Part shown: piece after piece, positions 61,961 to 64,000 of the stretch | How the letters are laid out: the number at the start of each line of letters is the position of its first letter | Numbering within the stretch: position 1 is the stretch's first letter | From: Halorubrum sp. GN11_10-6_MGM | Lineage (GTDB): Archaea; Halobacteriota; Halobacteria; Halobacteriales; Haloferacaceae | NCBI RefSeq assembly: GCF_005435165.1 | Contig: NZ_SGUC01000007.1 | Location: forward strand, 1-64,000 | Length of the DNA stretch: 64,000 nt | Reading direction: 5' to 3' | Notes under the pieces: model-generated | The model's input: the letters and a program-made list of their open reading frames with translations, nothing else | Databases searched by the model: none | What the model was told of the DNA's origin: nothing | Position numbers and translations under genes: made by a program

Positions 61961-62452
61961 ATGCGAAATCCGTGGGTCCACGACGACGTGCCGGACGGCG
62001 CCGGGAGCGGGTACGACGGCCCCGTCCGCCTGCTGGCGGCGTTCATGTGGGGGACGCTGGCCCTCGGCGTCGGCGGGTTCGTCCTGCTCTCCGGCGCCGG
62101 CGTCGTCGATCTGGCCGACGGCGGCTCGCTCGGCGCGGTCGTCACCGGGGTCGTCGCCGCGCTGGCGCTGGCGCTGGTGCTTCCGATCCTGTTGAAACTC
62201 CTCGCAATCTCGCGAGCGCTCGCCCTCCTCGCGTTCCTCGGGACCGGCGCCGCAGTCGGTCGGTTCGTGATCGCTCGCGAACCGGAGCGGTTCCGGGCGC
62301 TCCTCGACGCGCGCGACGCGCTCACCGAGAACGCGGGCGCGCTCGGCGACCTCTTCGAGACCGTCGACGCGGTGTCGCCCACGGCGGTCGGCGCCGCGAC
62401 GGCGGCGGTCGACGGCGCGCTCGCCGCGGTCCTCGCGCTCCCGGCCGCGTGA
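61961..62452 (+). CDS. Integral membrane protein, 163 aa
   Basis: The 163-residue protein starts MRNPWVHDDVPDGAGSGYDG, followed by three to four hydrophobic helices (about 24-45, 55-80, 82-103 and the end). I do not recognise the family. A TATA-like GATCTATATCAG lies about 27 nt before the ATG at 61961, a good leaderless promoter. Confidence 0.72.
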   Translation: MRNPWVHDDVPDGAGSGYDGPVRLLAAFMWGTLALGVGGFVLLSGAGVVDLADGGSLGAVVTGVVAALALALVLPILLKLLAISRALALLAFLGTGAAVGRFVIAREPERFRALLDARDALTENAGALGDLFETVDAVSPTAVGAATAAVDGALAAVLALPAA

Positions 62453-62513
62453 GATCTTCTCGCCCCGTCTCTGGGCGTCGCGTCCGCTCGCGCTCCCCGG
62501 GACGTGAGTCTTA

Positions 62514-62527
62514 ACAACACTCGTTGT
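62514..62527 (+). promoter_or_regulatory. Inverted repeat over the promoter of the last oxidoreductase gene
   Basis: ACAAC-ACTC-GTTGT is a perfect 5-bp inverted repeat, 11 nt upstream of the ATG of the Gfo/Idh/MocA gene. It overlaps the AT-rich TCTTAACAA stretch that fits a TATA box about 22-30 nt before the start. It could be an operator for a repressor. No regulator gene is next to it. Confidence 0.4.
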
Positions 62528-62538
62528 GAATCTCACCC

Positions 62539-63603
62539 ATGACGCATCCGAACGACGTCGCCGTTGGAATCGTCGGCCTCGGCGGCATCGGCGCCCACCA
62601 CGCGACGAAGCTGACCGAGCGCGGCGCGAACCTCGTCGGCGGGATGGACATCGACGCGGACGCCCGCGCGCGGTTCCACGAGGAGTTCGACGTGCCAGCC
62701 TACGAGGACGAGACGGACCTCTACGACGCCTGCGACGCCGTGTTCGTCACCACGCCGAACCGCTTCCACGAGGAGTACGCGACCTCGGCGCTGTCGGCCG
62801 GCCTCGACGTCCTCTTGGAGAAGCCGCTCGCGCACACGCTCGACAGCGCCGAGCGCATCGCCGACGCCGCCCGCGACGCCGAGGGGTTCTGTACCGTCGG
62901 GTTCAACAACCGGTTCGCGGAGCCGGTTCAGGTTATCAAACACTACCAAGACGAGGGGCGGTTCGGCGAGACCAGCCACGTCGAGGCGAACTACGTCCGG
63001 CGACGCGGCGTCCCCGGCCGCGGATCGTGGTTCACGTCCGGCGAGGTCGCCGGCGGCGGCGCGCTCATCGACATCGGCGTCCACGCGATCGACCTCGCGC
63101 TCCACTTCCTCGATCACCCCGAGGTCGTCGAGGTCTCCGGGGAGACGCGCTCTGAGTTCGGCGGCCGCGACGACTACGCGTACATCCACATGTGGGGCGA
63201 GGACGCCGGGCCGGAGGGGTTCGACGTCGACGACTCCGCCTCCGCGTTCATCCGCGCCGAAGACGGCTCGACGGTCTCGCTTGAGGTCGCGTGGGCGACG
63301 AACCGCCCGTCGAACGAGGAGTTCGTCGTTCGCGGCACGGAAGCGGGGGCGACGTTCGACCGCGGCAGCGACGACCTCGCGATCCACGAGGCGGGCGTCG
63401 GCGGGAGCCACCACCTCGCAGACACCGAGGTCGAGACCCGCGAGGAGGACGGCCACGCCGCCGAGCAGGCGGCGTTCCTCGACGCGGTCGCCGCGGGCGA
63501 GGCGCCCGCGATCAACACCGTCGAGGAGGGGCTCCGCGTCCAGCGCGTCATCGACGCGATCTACCGGTCCTCGGAGACCGGCGCGGCGGTGCGACTCGAC
63601 TGA
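62539..63603 (+). CDS. Gfo/Idh/MocA-family oxidoreductase
   Basis: The 354-residue NAD(P)-dependent enzyme has the Rossmann motif VGIVGLGGIGAHHATKL, the EKPLAHTLDSAERI motif with the conserved Lys-Pro, and VAGGGALIDIGVHAIDLALH with the catalytic Asp/His pair. It belongs to the sugar/inositol dehydrogenase group; the full catalytic set suggests a sugar or polyol substrate. It is more complete than the homologue at 17485. Confidence 0.9.
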   Translation: MTHPNDVAVGIVGLGGIGAHHATKLTERGANLVGGMDIDADARARFHEEFDVPAYEDETDLYDACDAVFVTTPNRFHEEYATSALSAGLDVLLEKPLAHTLDSAERIADAARDAEGFCTVGFNNRFAEPVQVIKHYQDEGRFGETSHVEANYVRRRGVPGRGSWFTSGEVAGGGALIDIGVHAIDLALHFLDHPEVVEVSGETRSEFGGRDDYAYIHMWGEDAGPEGFDVDDSASAFIRAEDGSTVSLEVAWATNRPSNEEFVVRGTEAGATFDRGSDDLAIHEAGVGGSHHLADTEVETREEDGHAAEQAAFLDAVAAGEAPAINTVEEGLRVQRVIDAIYRSSETGAAVRLD

Positions 63604-63794
63604 GGCGAAGCAATCATTCGGAGGCGGCGACGACGATTTATAAACCGACCCGGTGCCCTCGCGGGCAGCGGGCGGGACTCGAAGCGCAGGGGATTCGACG
63701 GTCTCGGTCACCGAATCGCGCCCGGCGAAAACGCTCATCTATCGTCCGCAATGGGAACCTATTCGGTGTTGGGGGCCGTCCTCGCGCACAACTC

Positions 63795-64000
63795 GTGACC
63801 AGCGATCCCGGCCCGACGCCGCCCTCCGAACGCATCACCAGCCTCGACGCGCTCCGGGGGTTCGCGCTGCTCGGCATCCTCGTCATCAACATTCGCGTCT
63901 TCTCGATGCCGGAACAGACCCTCCTCAACCCCAACGTGTACGGCGATTTCGCCGGCGTGAACTACTGGACGTGGTTCGTCGGTCACGTGTTCGCGCAGTC
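63795..64000 (+). CDS. DUF418-family membrane protein, 5' end only
   Basis: The open frame from a GTG at 63795 runs to the window edge (68 codons). It carries the DUF418/YeiB signature SLDALRGFALLGILVINIRV followed by FSMPEQTLLNPN and NYWTWFVGHVFAQ. These are membrane proteins of unknown function with acyltransferase-3-like features. Start is a GTG near the RITSLDALRG motif; the preceding 190 bp hold no other gene I can support. Confidence 0.82.
   Translation, partial: MTSDPGPTPPSERITSLDALRGFALLGILVINIRVFSMPEQTLLNPNVYGDFAGVNYWTWFVGHVFAQ

Overview
The window is a GC-rich chromosomal segment (about 70% G+C by eye) from an extremely halophilic archaeon of the class Halobacteria. The evidence is the acidic, Asp/Glu-rich proteins, the TATA boxes about 25 nt upstream of start codons with almost no leader, the F420 genes cofE and mer, a hypusine-type eIF5A beside an agmatinase homologue, halocyanin domains, a chemotaxis transducer, and many small haloarchaea-only proteins. 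The overall style is closest to Halorubrum, but the genus is an inference.

Layout. Positions 1-8 kb: aminopeptidase, type II glyceraldehyde-3-phosphate dehydrogenase, haloarchaeal small proteins and a CPC-type heavy-metal ATPase with an inverted repeat over its TATA box. 8-20 kb: peroxiredoxin, Tsr3, cofE-mer, a chemotaxis transducer, DoxX, a site-2 protease, a frameshifted TIGR00300-family gene, GNAT, a Gfo/Idh/MocA oxidoreductase, Usp and a sulfurtransferase. 20-34 kb: a broken gene, a degenerate M48 protein, photolyase, a GlpA-like FAD protein, a PurD-like ATP-grasp enzyme, an MBF1-like regulator, a two-domain halocyanin lipoprotein, paired HD-domain hydrolases around a Usp gene, an amidohydrolase and thymidine kinase. 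34-48 kb: a response regulator, methyltransferase, CinA C-terminal protein, tRNA-Thr, a CBS protein, uridine kinase, an XPB-like helicase, an esterase, a YtcJ-like amidohydrolase and agmatinase-eIF5A. 48-64 kb: aminotransferase, AI-2E transporter, aldehyde dehydrogenase, a flavoprotein, tRNA-Tyr with a duplicated 3' end, a nuclease, a second XPB-like helicase carrying an intein, a ThDP enzyme, a second Gfo/Idh/MocA oxidoreductase and the start of a DUF418 protein.

Most genes are housekeeping or accessory metabolism in short co-directional runs. I see no prophage, CRISPR array, rRNA or complete IS element. Four UspA-type proteins, two XPB-like helicases, two HD hydrolases, two amidohydrolases, two Gfo/Idh/MocA enzymes and two GNAT acetyltransferases make the window rich in paralogues.

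The most unusual signal is a dispersed repeat of about 250 bp present four times (1-126, 7165-7412, 40723-40970, 56249-56330). Short conserved blocks alternate with stems whose arms differ completely between copies yet stay complementary within each copy. That is the pattern expected of a conserved RNA or DNA fold. The three copies whose two flanks are visible all lie between convergent genes. Other points of interest are the intein with added HTH-like segments, a 23-bp duplication of the tRNA-Tyr 3' end, helical-pitch tandem repeats upstream of two genes, and two genes broken by frameshifts.
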